Source of the DNA: Streptomyces diastatochromogenes
GTDB lineage: Bacteria; Actinomycetota; Actinomycetes; Streptomycetales; Streptomycetaceae
Assembly: GCF_002242805.1 (NCBI RefSeq)
Contig: NZ_MCGQ01000015.1
Coordinates: 118,725-182,724, forward strand
Length of the DNA: 64,000 bases
Direction: 5' to 3'
In this document: positions 8,098-17,237 of the stretch, piece after piece
Numbering within the stretch: the stretch's first letter is position 1
How the letters are laid out: each line of letters begins with the position of its first letter
Notes under the pieces: model-generated
Database searches by the model: none
What the model was told of the DNA's origin: nothing
Seen by the model: only the letters and a program-made list of their open reading frames with translations
Made by a program: the position numbers and the translations under genes

Positions 8098-8850
8098 ATG
8101 AAGCTCACCGTCGTCGGCTGCTCGGGGTCGTTCCCGTCCGCGGAATCGGCCTGTTCGAGCTACCTCGTAGAGGCCGACGGCTTCCGGCTGCTTCTCGACA
8201 TGGGCAATGGCGCCCTCGGCGAGCTGCAGCGCCACTGCGGTCTTTACGACCTCGACGCGATCTTCCTCAGTCATCTGCACGCCGATCACTGCATCGACAT
8301 GCTCGGGTACTTCGTCGCGCGCTACTACCGCCACGACGGCGGCCGCTGCGACCCGATCCCGGTCTACGGCCCCGAGGGCACCGAACACCGTTTGACCACG
8401 GCGTACGCCGACACCCCCTCCGCGTCCTCCATGAGCGAGGTCTTCGACTTCCACACGGTCAAGCCGTCCACGTTCGAGATCGGCCCGTTCACCGTGCACA
8501 CCGAGCGGGTCCGCCACCCCGTGGAGGCGTACGCCATCCGCGTCGAGCACGGCGGAAAGTCCCTGACGTACTCCGGCGACACGGGCGTCAGCGAGGCGCT
8601 GGACGAGCTGGCCCGGGACACCGACCTGTTCCTGTGCGAGGCCGCGTTCACGCACGGCAAGGAGAACATCCCCGACCTGCACCTCAACGGCCGTGAGGCG
8701 GGTGAGACGGCGGCCCGCGCGGGCGTGCGGCGCCTGGTCCTCACCCACATCCCGCCGTGGACCGACCCGCAGGTCAACCTCGCGGACGCGCGCGAGGTCT
8801 TCGCGGGGCCGGTGGAGCTGGCCGCGCCGCGGGTCACGTACGAGATCTGA
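8098..8850 (+). CDS. MBL-fold metallo-hydrolase
   Basis: 250-residue metallo-beta-lactamase-fold protein. The metal motif HLHADH is present, with further ligands at YSGDTG and the final LTHIPP. It resembles ribonuclease Z/PhnP-like phosphodiesterases rather than beta-lactamases, so a phosphodiester or cyclic nucleotide substrate is plausible but unproven. The ATG at 8098 follows CGGAGG; the in-frame upstream extension is Pro-rich and unlike the family. It is convergent with nagE2 across a shared terminator. Confidence 0.85.
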   Translation: MKLTVVGCSGSFPSAESACSSYLVEADGFRLLLDMGNGALGELQRHCGLYDLDAIFLSHLHADHCIDMLGYFVARYYRHDGGRCDPIPVYGPEGTEHRLTTAYADTPSASSMSEVFDFHTVKPSTFEIGPFTVHTERVRHPVEAYAIRVEHGGKSLTYSGDTGVSEALDELARDTDLFLCEAAFTHGKENIPDLHLNGREAGETAARAGVRRLVLTHIPPWTDPQVNLADAREVFAGPVELAAPRVTYEI

Positions 8851-8870
8851 CCCCGCCCGCAGACACGAGA

Positions 8871-8903
8871 AGGCCCCCGGAGCCGCGCTGGCTCCGGGGG
8901 CCT
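8871..8903. terminator. Bidirectional terminator between MBL hydrolase and nagE2
   Basis: Perfect 14-bp inverted repeat, arms 8871-8884 and 8890-8903, loop GCGCT, placed between the two convergent stops. Confidence 0.8.
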
Positions 8904-8925
8904 GGTCATGCCGTGGGGGACGGGC

Positions 8926-10233
<1,308 letters not shown>

Positions 10234-10251
10234 AGACTTCCTCCATCGGGT

Positions 10252-10284
10252 GGTGGTCTACACCACTCAGTGGTGTAGACCTGT
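10252..10284 (-). promoter_or_regulatory. Tandem DasR responsive elements (dre) upstream of nagE2
   Basis: Two 16-bp palindromes lie back to back: GGTGGTCTACACCACT at 10252-10267 and AGTGGTGTAGACCTGT at 10269-10284. Both match the DasR consensus ACTGGTCTAGACCAGT with few changes. They begin 18 bases upstream of the nagE2 start codon. DasR (GntR family) represses here and releases on glucosamine-6-phosphate. Confidence 0.85.
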
Positions 10285-10325
10285 TGTAGCACGATGAAGG
10301 CGGGATAAGGAACCCACGAATCCGC

Positions 10326-11615
10326 TCACAGTTTGGTGACGTCCTCGACCTCCTCCTCGGGCTCGCGCCCGGGCGTCCTGAGGTCGAACTTCGTGATGGC
10401 GAACCGGAAGATCACGTAGTAGACCGCCGCGAAACACAGGCCGATCGGGATGATCAGCCAGGGCTTGGTGGCCAGGTTCCAGTTGATGACGTAGTCGATG
10501 AGTCCGGCCGAGAAGCTGAAGCCGTCGTGCACCCCGAGCGCCCAGGTCACCGCCATCGACACCCCGGTGAGCACCGCGTGGACCGCGTACAGCAGGGGCG
10601 CGATGAACAGGAACGAGTACTCGATCGGCTCGGTGATGCCGGTGACGAACGAGGTCAGCGCCACCGACAGCATCAGACCGCCCACCTCCTTGCGGCGGTT
10701 CGGCCGCGCGCAGTGGGTCATCGCCAGCGCGGCCGCGGGCAGCGCGAACATCATGATCGGGAAGAACCCCGTGGTGAACTGGCCCGCGTTCGGGTCGCCC
10801 GCCAGGAACATGTTGATGTCGCCGTGCACCACCTTGCCCTCGGGCGTCGTGTAGCTGCCGAACTGGAACCAGATGGGCACGTTCAGGAACTGGTGCAGGC
10901 CGATGACGAGCAGAGCCCGGTTGGCGACGCCGAAGATGCCCGCGCCCCAGGACCCCGCGTCCCGCAGCCAGTGGCTGAAACTCTCCAGGGCGTCGCCGAC
11001 CGGCGGCCAGATCCACAGGCACACCGCCGCGAAGACGATGGCGACGAACGACATGATGATCGGGACCAGTCGGCGGCCGTTGAAGAAGCCCAGCCAGTCC
11101 ACCAGCTTGGTGCGGTGGAAGCGGGCCCAGAAGAACGCGGCCAGCAGACCCATGACGATGCCGCCGAAGACACCCGGGTTCTGGAACGTGAACGAGGTGA
11201 CCGACCCCTCCTGGACCTGGCAGCCGATGTCCGGGATCGTCTTCGAGCCGGCCGGGCACTGCTGCGGGAACTGGTGCAGCACGCCGTAGTAGACGAGGAA
11301 GCCCGCCACCGCCGCGAGGGCCGTCGAGCCGTCCGACTTGCGGGCCATGCCGATCGCGACACCCACGCAGAACAGCAGCGGAAGGCCGATCGAGCCGTCG
11401 AGCAGCGCCCCGCCCGCCCCCTTCATCACCTTCGAGACGTCCGTCCAGCCCAGGCCGTCGGCCCCGAACACGTCCGGCTGGCCAAGCCGGTTCAGGATGC
11501 CCGCCGCCGGCAGCACCGCGATCGGCAGCTGCAGGCTGCGGCCCATCTTCTGCAGGCCCTGGAAGAGGGTGTTCCAGCGGGCGCGCGCGGGGCTGACCGT
11601 GCTGTCGGCGCTCAT
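10326..11615 (-). CDS. nagE1: PTS N-acetylglucosamine permease paralogue, EIIC (NagE1-like)
   Basis: 429-residue EIIC protein, clearly paralogous to the neighbouring nagE2 product. The two share the N-terminal QKMGRSLQLPIAVLPAAG, the PGREPEEE C-terminus and most membrane spans. It carries a short extra Cys-containing loop near GSKTIPDIGCQ, lacking in nagE2. The start at 11615 follows GGGAGG; upstream in-frame starts lack this. It is divergent from nagF with a dre-like box between them, and the nagE2 dre pair lies just downstream. The substrate is presumed GlcNAc or a related hexose; in S. coelicolor NagE2 carries most GlcNAc traffic. Confidence 0.9.
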   Translation of the reverse strand: MSADSTVSPARARWNTLFQGLQKMGRSLQLPIAVLPAAGILNRLGQPDVFGADGLGWTDVSKVMKGAGGALLDGSIGLPLLFCVGVAIGMARKSDGSTALAAVAGFLVYYGVLHQFPQQCPAGSKTIPDIGCQVQEGSVTSFTFQNPGVFGGIVMGLLAAFFWARFHRTKLVDWLGFFNGRRLVPIIMSFVAIVFAAVCLWIWPPVGDALESFSHWLRDAGSWGAGIFGVANRALLVIGLHQFLNVPIWFQFGSYTTPEGKVVHGDINMFLAGDPNAGQFTTGFFPIMMFALPAAALAMTHCARPNRRKEVGGLMLSVALTSFVTGITEPIEYSFLFIAPLLYAVHAVLTGVSMAVTWALGVHDGFSFSAGLIDYVINWNLATKPWLIIPIGLCFAAVYYVIFRFAITKFDLRTPGREPEEEVEDVTKL

Positions 11616-11667
11616 GGACGTCCTCCCGGGCCGCTCGGCCGGTACGCGGTTTGGCGACCGTACCCCC

Positions 11668-11683
11668 GGTGGTGTAGACCAGT
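11668..11683. promoter_or_regulatory. DasR responsive element between nagE1 and nagF
   Basis: GGTGGTGTAGACCAGT matches the dre consensus. It lies 53 bases upstream of nagE1 and about 118 bases upstream of nagF, so DasR could control both divergent genes from one site. Confidence 0.8.
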
Positions 11684-11801
11684 TGGCGGACGGTTCCGCT
11701 GTCGTGATCGCCATCATTGGGCACGCACGGCATGACCGCTCGCGAAGATGGGCCAACTGTGGGTTACTGCGACAAAGCGGTTCGGATCAGGGAGAAGGAA
11801 C

Positions 11802-12035
11802 ATGGCCAGCAAGGCTGAGAAGATCGTCGCCGGCCTCGGCGGCATCGACAACATCGAGGAGATCGAGGGCTGCATCACCCGGCTGCGCACCGAGGTCTCC
11901 GACCCCTCGCTGGTCAACGAGGCCGCCCTGAAGGCCGCCGGCGCCCACGGCGTCGTCAAGATGGGCACCGCCATCCAGGTCGTCATCGGCACCGACGCCG
12001 ACCCGATCGCCGCGGAGATCGAAGACATGATGTGA
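11802..12035 (+). CDS. nagF: PTS EIIB component (NagF-like)
   Basis: 77-residue soluble EIIB domain of the glucose/GlcNAc family. The phosphorylated cysteine is Cys24 in the signature EGCITRLR. It passes phosphate from EIIA(Crr) to sugar bound in NagE1/NagE2, which carry no EIIB of their own. The ATG at 11802 follows GGGAGAAGGA. It is divergent from nagE1 and shares its dre region; a terminator separates it from rph. Confidence 0.92.
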   Translation: MASKAEKIVAGLGGIDNIEEIEGCITRLRTEVSDPSLVNEAALKAAGAHGVVKMGTAIQVVIGTDADPIAAEIEDMM

Positions 12036-12053
12036 ACCCTCGGGTTCACCGGT

Positions 12054-12086
12054 AAGGGGCTCTTCCCACCTAGGGGGGAGCCCCTT
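12054..12086 (+). terminator. Terminator between nagF and rph
   Basis: AAGGGGCTC (12054-12062) pairs with GAGCCCCTT (12078-12086), with an inner CCC/GGG extension. Confidence 0.75.
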
Positions 12087-12112
12087 CCGTCACTCCGGAT
12101 AGGCTCGTGGCC

Positions 12113-12850
12113 ATGTCTCGAATCGACGGCCGCACTCCTGAACAGCTCCGCCCGGTCACCATCCAACGCGGCTGGAGCAAGCACGCCGAGGGCTCCGTCC
12201 TCGTCTCCTTCGGCGACACCAAGGTCTTCTGCACCGCCTCGGTCACCGAAGGCGTCCCGCGCTGGCGCAAGGGCAGCGGCGAGGGCTGGGTCACCGCGGA
12301 GTACGCCATGCTGCCCCGCGCCACCAACACCCGCGGCGACCGCGAGTCCGTCAAGGGCAAGATCGGCGGCCGTACCCACGAGATCTCCCGGCTCATCGGC
12401 CGCTCCCTGCGCGCCGTCATCGACTACAAGGCGCTCGGCGAGAACACCATCGTCCTCGACTGCGACGTCCTCCAGGCCGACGGCGGCACGCGTACGGCGG
12501 CCATCACCGGCGCCTACGTCGCCCTCGCCGACGCCATCTCCTGGGCCCAAGGCAAGAAGCTGATCCGGGGCGGCCGCCAGCCGCTGACCGGCACGGTGTC
12601 CGCGGTCTCGGTCGGCATCGTCGGCGGCGTGCCCCTCCTCGACCTCTGCTACGAGGAGGACGTCCGCGCCGAGACCGACATGAACGTCGTCTGCACCGGC
12701 GACGGCCGCTTCGTCGAGGTCCAGGGCACCGCCGAGGCCGAGCCCTTCGCCCGCGAGGAACTGAACGCCCTGCTCGACCTCGCCGTCACCGGCTGCACCG
12801 AGCTGACCGCGATCCAGAAGGCCGCGCTGGCCGCCACGCTCGAAAAGTAA
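12113..12850 (+). CDS. rph: Ribonuclease PH
   Basis: 245 residues, standard length. It is the phosphorolytic 3'-5' exoribonuclease that matures tRNA 3' ends. Conserved stretches include DGRTPEQLRPV at the N-terminus, the phosphate-site region GGRTHEISRLIGRSLRA and CDVLQADGGTRTAAITGA. The ATG at 12113 is the family start. In many actinobacteria rph is followed by rdgB; here rdgB lies about 10 kb away (22983-23585). Confidence 0.96.
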   Translation: MSRIDGRTPEQLRPVTIQRGWSKHAEGSVLVSFGDTKVFCTASVTEGVPRWRKGSGEGWVTAEYAMLPRATNTRGDRESVKGKIGGRTHEISRLIGRSLRAVIDYKALGENTIVLDCDVLQADGGTRTAAITGAYVALADAISWAQGKKLIRGGRQPLTGTVSAVSVGIVGGVPLLDLCYEEDVRAETDMNVVCTGDGRFVEVQGTAEAEPFAREELNALLDLAVTGCTELTAIQKAALAATLEK

Positions 12851-12917
12851 AGGGCGCGCCAAACCCGGGGGGACGGAAGGGCAACCCCCGCCCGCTCCCC
12901 AGCGTCCGTATGGGTAC

Positions 12918-12944
12918 GGGCGCACGGCCCACCTCCGTGCGCCC
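12918..12944 (+). terminator. Hairpin after rph
   Basis: GGGCGCACGG (12918-12927) pairs perfectly with CCGTGCGCCC (12935-12944). It lies between rph and the lipoprotein gene. Confidence 0.6.
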
Positions 12945-12976
12945 GGCCACTTGTAGTCAGGGGAGGGAACACCACC

Positions 12977-13378
12977 ATGGCCGCCAGCCGACGCCGAGGC
13001 CGTCTCACCGCCGTCGCCGCCGTCATAGCGACCGCCGCGCTCACCGCCGGCCTCACCACCGGCTGCGACGCCGTGAACAAGGCCCTGGACTGCGTCCAGA
13101 CCGCCGACTCCATCGCCGACAGCGTCACCGACCTCCAGCAGGCCGTGGAGAACGCCTCGAACGACCCGACGCAGCTCGACCAGTCCCTCGCCCGCATCGA
13201 CAAGAACCTCGACAAGATCGGCGACAAGACCGACAACGCCGACGTCAACAAGGCGGTCGACAACCTCAACAAGGCCGTGCAGAACGTCCGCACGGCCATC
13301 AAGAACGGCGACAACACACCGGACGTCAGCCCGGTCACGGACGCGGCGGGCGAACTGACGAAGGTCTGCACGTCGTAG
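12977..13378 (+). CDS. Small secreted lipoprotein, helical, unknown function
   Basis: 133 residues. The signal peptide ends in a lipobox-like LTTGC (Cys30); the rest is polar and helical with heptad-like spacing (ADSIADSVTDLQQAVENA, then repeated DKNLDKIGDKTDNADVNKA). Four cysteines could form disulfides outside the cell. It is probably a membrane-anchored extracytoplasmic helical bundle. No family with known function is recognised. GGGAGGG precedes the ATG. Confidence 0.75.
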   Translation: MAASRRRGRLTAVAAVIATAALTAGLTTGCDAVNKALDCVQTADSIADSVTDLQQAVENASNDPTQLDQSLARIDKNLDKIGDKTDNADVNKAVDNLNKAVQNVRTAIKNGDNTPDVSPVTDAAGELTKVCTS

Positions 13379-13403
13379 CCTTCTCGGCCGACCGAGAAGG
13401 GAT

Positions 13404-13441
13404 GGGGGTCCCCCGCGCGAGCGCAGCCGAGCGTGGGGGAG
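13404..13441. repeat. Streptomyces-type dispersed palindrome
   Basis: GGGGGTCCCCC leads into CGCGCGAGCGCAGCCGAGCG and GTGGGGGAG. This C/G-rich hairpin type recurs between genes in many Streptomyces genomes. It sits between two convergent genes, so it may also end transcription. A related hairpin lies near 3071-3103. Confidence 0.55.
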
Positions 13442-13502
13442 GGTGGGCACAGGACGGGGTCCGGGGCGGAGCCCCAGGGACGTCAGCGCCCACCCGGGGA
13501 TC

Positions 13503-14201
13503 TCAGGACCCCTCCAGCCTGCGCCGCTCCTTGCGCTCCAGCCGCTCCTGACGCCGCTGTTCCTTCAGTCGCTTCTGCTCGGCCCGGGTCACCTTGCGCT
13601 CCACACCGACCCCGCCCCAGAAGGCGAAGCCGCCGATGACCACCCGTGGCGCGCCCAGCTCGGTCGGTCCGTCGTCCCTGGGGTGCTCGAAGCCGCCCAT
13701 GACGCCGATCCCGCGGACGACGACGTCGACGCCCGGCGGCACGATCACCTGCATACCGCCCATGATCGCCACACAGTTGATGTGGACCTCGTTGCTCGCG
13801 AAGTCCGCCTCCCGCAGATCGATCTCGCCGCCGCCCCAGAAGGCGAAGGCGGTGAACTTCCTCGGCACCGTCCAGCGCCCCTTGCGCTGAAAGCCCGACA
13901 TGACGGCGACCGCCCCCGTGGACGACCCCTCGCCCCCGACGATCCGGCCCGCCCAACTCCCGCTCTCCACCGGCTCCTTGGTGAAGGAGACCGGAGCCGG
14001 CGCCACGGCTCCGCCCGCCGGCAGATCACGGGTGATCGGCGTCAACTCGGCGTACGTACGCGCCTGGTACGTCGCCTCCAGCCGCTCCTCGAACTCCTCC
14101 ATGTCCAGGCGCCCCTCGGCGAGGGCGTCCCGCAGGACCTCGGCGACCCGCTCACGGTCGGCGTCGGATGCGCGGAGGTCTGGGGCTGCGTCTTCGGTCA
14201 T
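13503..14201 (-). CDS. DUF1707 domain protein with LiaF-like C-terminus
   Basis: 232 residues. The N-terminal DUF1707 domain (RASDADRERVAEVLRDALAEGRL, residues 10-60) is a short helical domain common in actinobacteria. A C-terminal beta-helical domain resembles the cell-wall-active antibiotics response/LiaF family (repeated GGF, FAFWGG motifs). The last 30 residues are strongly basic (KRLKEQRRQERLERKERRR). No membrane segment is seen, so it is probably cytoplasmic or peripheral. It may sense envelope state, judging only from the LiaF-like domain. Confidence 0.8.
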   Translation of the reverse strand: MTEDAAPDLRASDADRERVAEVLRDALAEGRLDMEEFEERLEATYQARTYAELTPITRDLPAGGAVAPAPVSFTKEPVESGSWAGRIVGGEGSSTGAVAVMSGFQRKGRWTVPRKFTAFAFWGGGEIDLREADFASNEVHINCVAIMGGMQVIVPPGVDVVVRGIGVMGGFEHPRDDGPTELGAPRVVIGGFAFWGGVGVERKVTRAEQKRLKEQRRQERLERKERRRLEGS

Positions 14202-14443
14202 GGCAGCAGCGTCTCAGATTGGCTTAGTGATCCCCAGTGTTGCTCAGGGATGTGAGCCGATCGCCTTCGTGCCCTGGTGCTGAACGGCGGGAGCCGTCGG
14301 CCCTCGTGGCACGTCCCTCCGGACGCTGGTCGGTGAGGTCTCGCGACCTCGCCGAGGAGGGTGCCCGACGTCGCCTGGGCGCCGGGCGTGTATGTGACAG
14401 CCTGCCACAGGATCGCTACGGAACGCTAATCCAGCTGGTGCGC
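14202..14443. other. Intergenic gap without recognised features
   Basis: These 242 bases lie between the DUF1707 gene start and the ABC ATPase stop. They contain small GC-rich stems but no supported gene, tRNA or clear operator. Confidence 0.4.
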
Positions 14444-15412
14444 CTACGAGACGGCCTTCTCGGCGTACATCTTCGCGATGACCGCCTCGATGTCAGGCTC
14501 CCGCACCGACAGATCCACCAGTGGATACGCGGCCGCTATGGCCGCCACCAGCGGCGCCGCCGACTGCCCCGCCGGGAACGCCAGCCACTGCCGCGGCCCC
14601 TCCACCCGCACCACCCGGCACGGCGGCACCTCGATCGGCGGCAGCTCCCGCTCCAGGTCCACCACCAGCGTCCGCTCGCCCTCCCCGGCCTCGTGCAGCC
14701 CGGCGAGCGGACCGTCGTACATCAGCCGCCCGTGGTCGATCACCATCACCCGCGAGCACAACTGCTCGATGTCCTGCAGGTCGTGCGTCGTCAGCAGCAC
14801 CGTCGTCCCGCGCTCGGTGTTCAACTCCTTCAGGAACCCCCGCACCTTGGCCTTGGACACGACATCCAGACCGATCGTCGGCTCGTCCAGGTACAGCACC
14901 TCCGGATCGTGCAGCAGGGCCGCCGCGATGTCCCCGCGCATCCGCTGCCCCAGCGAGAGCTGCCGTACCGGCACGTCCAACAGGGCGCCCAGCTCCAGCA
15001 GTTCCACACACCGGTCCAGGTTCTCCCGGTAACGGGCGTCCGGGATGCGGTACATGCGGTGCGCCAGCCGGTAGGAGTCGATCAGCGGCAGGTCCCACCA
15101 CAGCGTCGTCCGCTGCCCGAACACCACCCCGATCCGGTGCGCCAGCCGCGTCCGCTCCCGCGAGGGATCGATCCCCGCCACCCGCAGCCGGCCCGCGCTC
15201 GGCATCAGAATGCCGGTCAGCATCTTGATCGTGGTCGACTTCCCGGCGCCGTTCGGCCCGATGTACCCGACCATCTCCCCGCGCGCCACGGTGAACGAGA
15301 TCGAGTCCACCGCCCGCACCTGCCGCCGCTCCCGCTTCAGAAACCCGGCCTTCTTGCGCACCTCGAAGACCTTTTCGACCTTCTCCAGTGTGATGAAGTC
15401 ACTGTCCTGCAC
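14444..15412 (-). CDS. ABC-2 type exporter, ATP-binding protein
   Basis: 322 residues. Walker A is GPNGAGKST, the signature region LSLGQRMRGD and Walker B VLYLDEPTIGLD. The ATPase is of the NatA/daunorubicin-resistance class, with a C-terminal extension of about 80 residues. It drives the two membrane proteins encoded immediately upstream. The GTG start at 15412 follows the permease stop (15417) by four bases and has its Shine-Dalgarno AGGGAG inside that gene, so translation is coupled. Substrate unknown. Confidence 0.9.
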   Translation of the reverse strand: MQDSDFITLEKVEKVFEVRKKAGFLKRERRQVRAVDSISFTVARGEMVGYIGPNGAGKSTTIKMLTGILMPSAGRLRVAGIDPSRERTRLAHRIGVVFGQRTTLWWDLPLIDSYRLAHRMYRIPDARYRENLDRCVELLELGALLDVPVRQLSLGQRMRGDIAAALLHDPEVLYLDEPTIGLDVVSKAKVRGFLKELNTERGTTVLLTTHDLQDIEQLCSRVMVIDHGRLMYDGPLAGLHEAGEGERTLVVDLERELPPIEVPPCRVVRVEGPRQWLAFPAGQSAAPLVAAIAAAYPLVDLSVREPDIEAVIAKMYAEKAVS

Positions 15413-15416
15413 TGCG

Positions 15417-16238
15417 CTAGCTCCCTGTACTCCGATACGAACGAAGCCCCGTCCGCCACGCCAGCCCGGCCAGCGCACAGCAGCCCGCCGCCACCAGCGG
15501 AGGCGCGAACGCCACCCACTCCGGCAGGCTCAGCGGATACGGCCGCCCCAGCACATAGGTGGCGGGCAGCCAGTTGACGAAGGCCAGCGGCAGCACGAAC
15601 GTCACCCCGCGCACCAGCTCCTTCGCGAACACCGTCGGCGGGTACTGCAACAGCGTCGTCCCGCCGTAGGTGAAGGCGTTCTGCACCTCGGAGGCGTCCT
15701 GCGCCACAAACTGGAACGCCGCCCCCGCCACGAACACCGAGCAGAAGATCCCGAAGCCGCTCACCAGGATCACCGGCATCAGCAGCAGCTTCCCCACCGT
15801 CCAGTCGATGTCGACCCGGGTCAGCGACCAGCCCAGCACCAGCGCCCCCTGCACCACCCGGCCCATCCGCCTCAGCGCGAACCGGTCGGCCGCCACCTGC
15901 GCCAGCACCGGCGCCGGCCGCACCAGCAGCGTGTCCAGCGTGCCGTCCCGCACCCGCCGGCCCAGCCGCTCCATCGAGCCGATCACCAGGTCGGCCAGCC
16001 CGAACGACACGGCGGACAGCCCGTACAGGAACGCCACTTCGGGAAGCGCGTAACCACCCAACGCGTCCACCCGCGAGAACATCAGCATGATCGCGACGAA
16101 GTCGAAGAACGTCGCTGTGAAGTTCCCGAAGGTGGTCATCGCAAAGGAGAAGCGGTAGGCCATCGTGGACCGCATCCACATCCCCGCGATCAGCAGATAG
16201 GCCCGCGCGCCCTCACGTACCCGGCCGCCCTCACCCAC
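15417..16238 (-). CDS. ABC-2 type exporter, permease protein 2
   Basis: 273 residues with six membrane spans (for example FGNFTATFFDFVAIMLMF). It belongs to the ABC-2/DUF990-like permease group that pairs with a second, distinct permease. The GTG start at 16238 overlaps the upstream permease stop by eight bases (GTGGGTGA), giving tight translational coupling. The longer in-frame upstream extension is Arg/Cys-rich shadow sequence and is rejected. Confidence 0.85.
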   Translation of the reverse strand: MGEGGRVREGARAYLLIAGMWMRSTMAYRFSFAMTTFGNFTATFFDFVAIMLMFSRVDALGGYALPEVAFLYGLSAVSFGLADLVIGSMERLGRRVRDGTLDTLLVRPAPVLAQVAADRFALRRMGRVVQGALVLGWSLTRVDIDWTVGKLLLMPVILVSGFGIFCSVFVAGAAFQFVAQDASEVQNAFTYGGTTLLQYPPTVFAKELVRGVTFVLPLAFVNWLPATYVLGRPYPLSLPEWVAFAPPLVAAGCCALAGLAWRTGLRSYRSTGS

Positions 16239-17031
16239 CCTGGACCACCACCCGCCGCGTCGCGACCGACTGCAGCAGCCGGCCCGCACCCAGCAGCACC
16301 GCCGCCCACGCACCCTGGAACAGATACGTCCGCAGCGGATCCGCGTGCCCCAGCAGAACATCCGCCGGCGCCTGCAGCAGCGACGACCACGGCAGAGCCC
16401 GTACGACCTCCCCGAGCGCCCCCGGGAAGACGTTCAGCGGCAGCAGCATCCCCGAGCAGAAGTACCCGAGCAGCCACGCCATTTGCGACACCCCCGTGCC
16501 GTCCAGCAGCCAGAACGCGCTCAGCGCCACCAGGTAGCGGATGCCGAAACCGACCAGCATCGCCAGCAGCAGGGCGACCAGGAGGGCGACCCAGGTGCCG
16601 GCGTCCGTGGGCAGATACGCCGGAAAGAACAGCGCACCGAAGGCGAACGGGACCAGTCCCCGGCCCAGCAGCTGGAAGAACGCCCGGCCGAGATCGGCGG
16701 CGAGCCACCACATCTGCAGATCCACGGGCCGGTACAGGTCGATCGCGACATCCCCCGTACGGATGCGTTCCATCAACTCGTCCTCGACGCCTCCGCCCCC
16801 GATCGCGAGCGTTGACAGAAGCGCCTGCCCCAGCCATACATACGTCACGGCCTGCGCCTGGTCATATCCTCCGAGGTGCGGTTTCTCGTCCCACAGCGCG
16901 CGATAGGTGTACACGAGAATCAGCCCGAAGGCCGTGTTCGTGAATACCCCTGCCGCAGTGGCCGCCCGATACGTCGCGTACCGTCTGAATCCCCCCGCTG
17001 CGACGGCCGCGTACAACCGTCCCGCGCCCAC
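16231..17031 (-). CDS. ABC-2 type exporter, permease protein 1
   Basis: 266 residues with six membrane spans; the polar helix-loop MERIRTGDVAIDLYRPVDLQ lies between spans 2 and 3, as in its partner (RVRDGTLDTLLVRPAP). It is the first gene of a three-gene operon encoding a heterodimeric membrane channel and one ATPase. The GTG at 17031 is preceded by AGGGAGG with correct spacing. The operon is divergent from the large PBP gene. Confidence 0.85.
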   Translation of the reverse strand: MGAGRLYAAVAAGGFRRYATYRAATAAGVFTNTAFGLILVYTYRALWDEKPHLGGYDQAQAVTYVWLGQALLSTLAIGGGGVEDELMERIRTGDVAIDLYRPVDLQMWWLAADLGRAFFQLLGRGLVPFAFGALFFPAYLPTDAGTWVALLVALLLAMLVGFGIRYLVALSAFWLLDGTGVSQMAWLLGYFCSGMLLPLNVFPGALGEVVRALPWSSLLQAPADVLLGHADPLRTYLFQGAWAAVLLGAGRLLQSVATRRVVVQGG

Positions 17032-17185
17032 AACAGTCGACCTCCCTGGACCGCTCGACACCGAAGCGCAGGAGCCTAGTCCGGAGGCCCGGCGACCGGC
17101 CACGCATTTTCCGCCCCGGAAGCGTGCCGGAATCCGGGAACGGAACGCCAGGTGCGAGAGTCTTCAAACTGGGGGCCGCAGAAGG

Positions 17186-17211
17186 CGTACGAGGCGTACG
17201 GGAAACGTACG
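17186..17211. promoter_or_regulatory. Three CGTACG palindromes before the PBP gene
   Basis: CGTACG occurs at 17186-17191, 17195-17200 and 17206-17211, 27-52 bases before the PBP start. Repeated half-sites at about one turn of helix suggest a protein-binding array, but no known regulator is identified. Confidence 0.3.
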
Positions 17212-17237
17212 ACGCGAAACAGGAGTCCGTGCACGAG

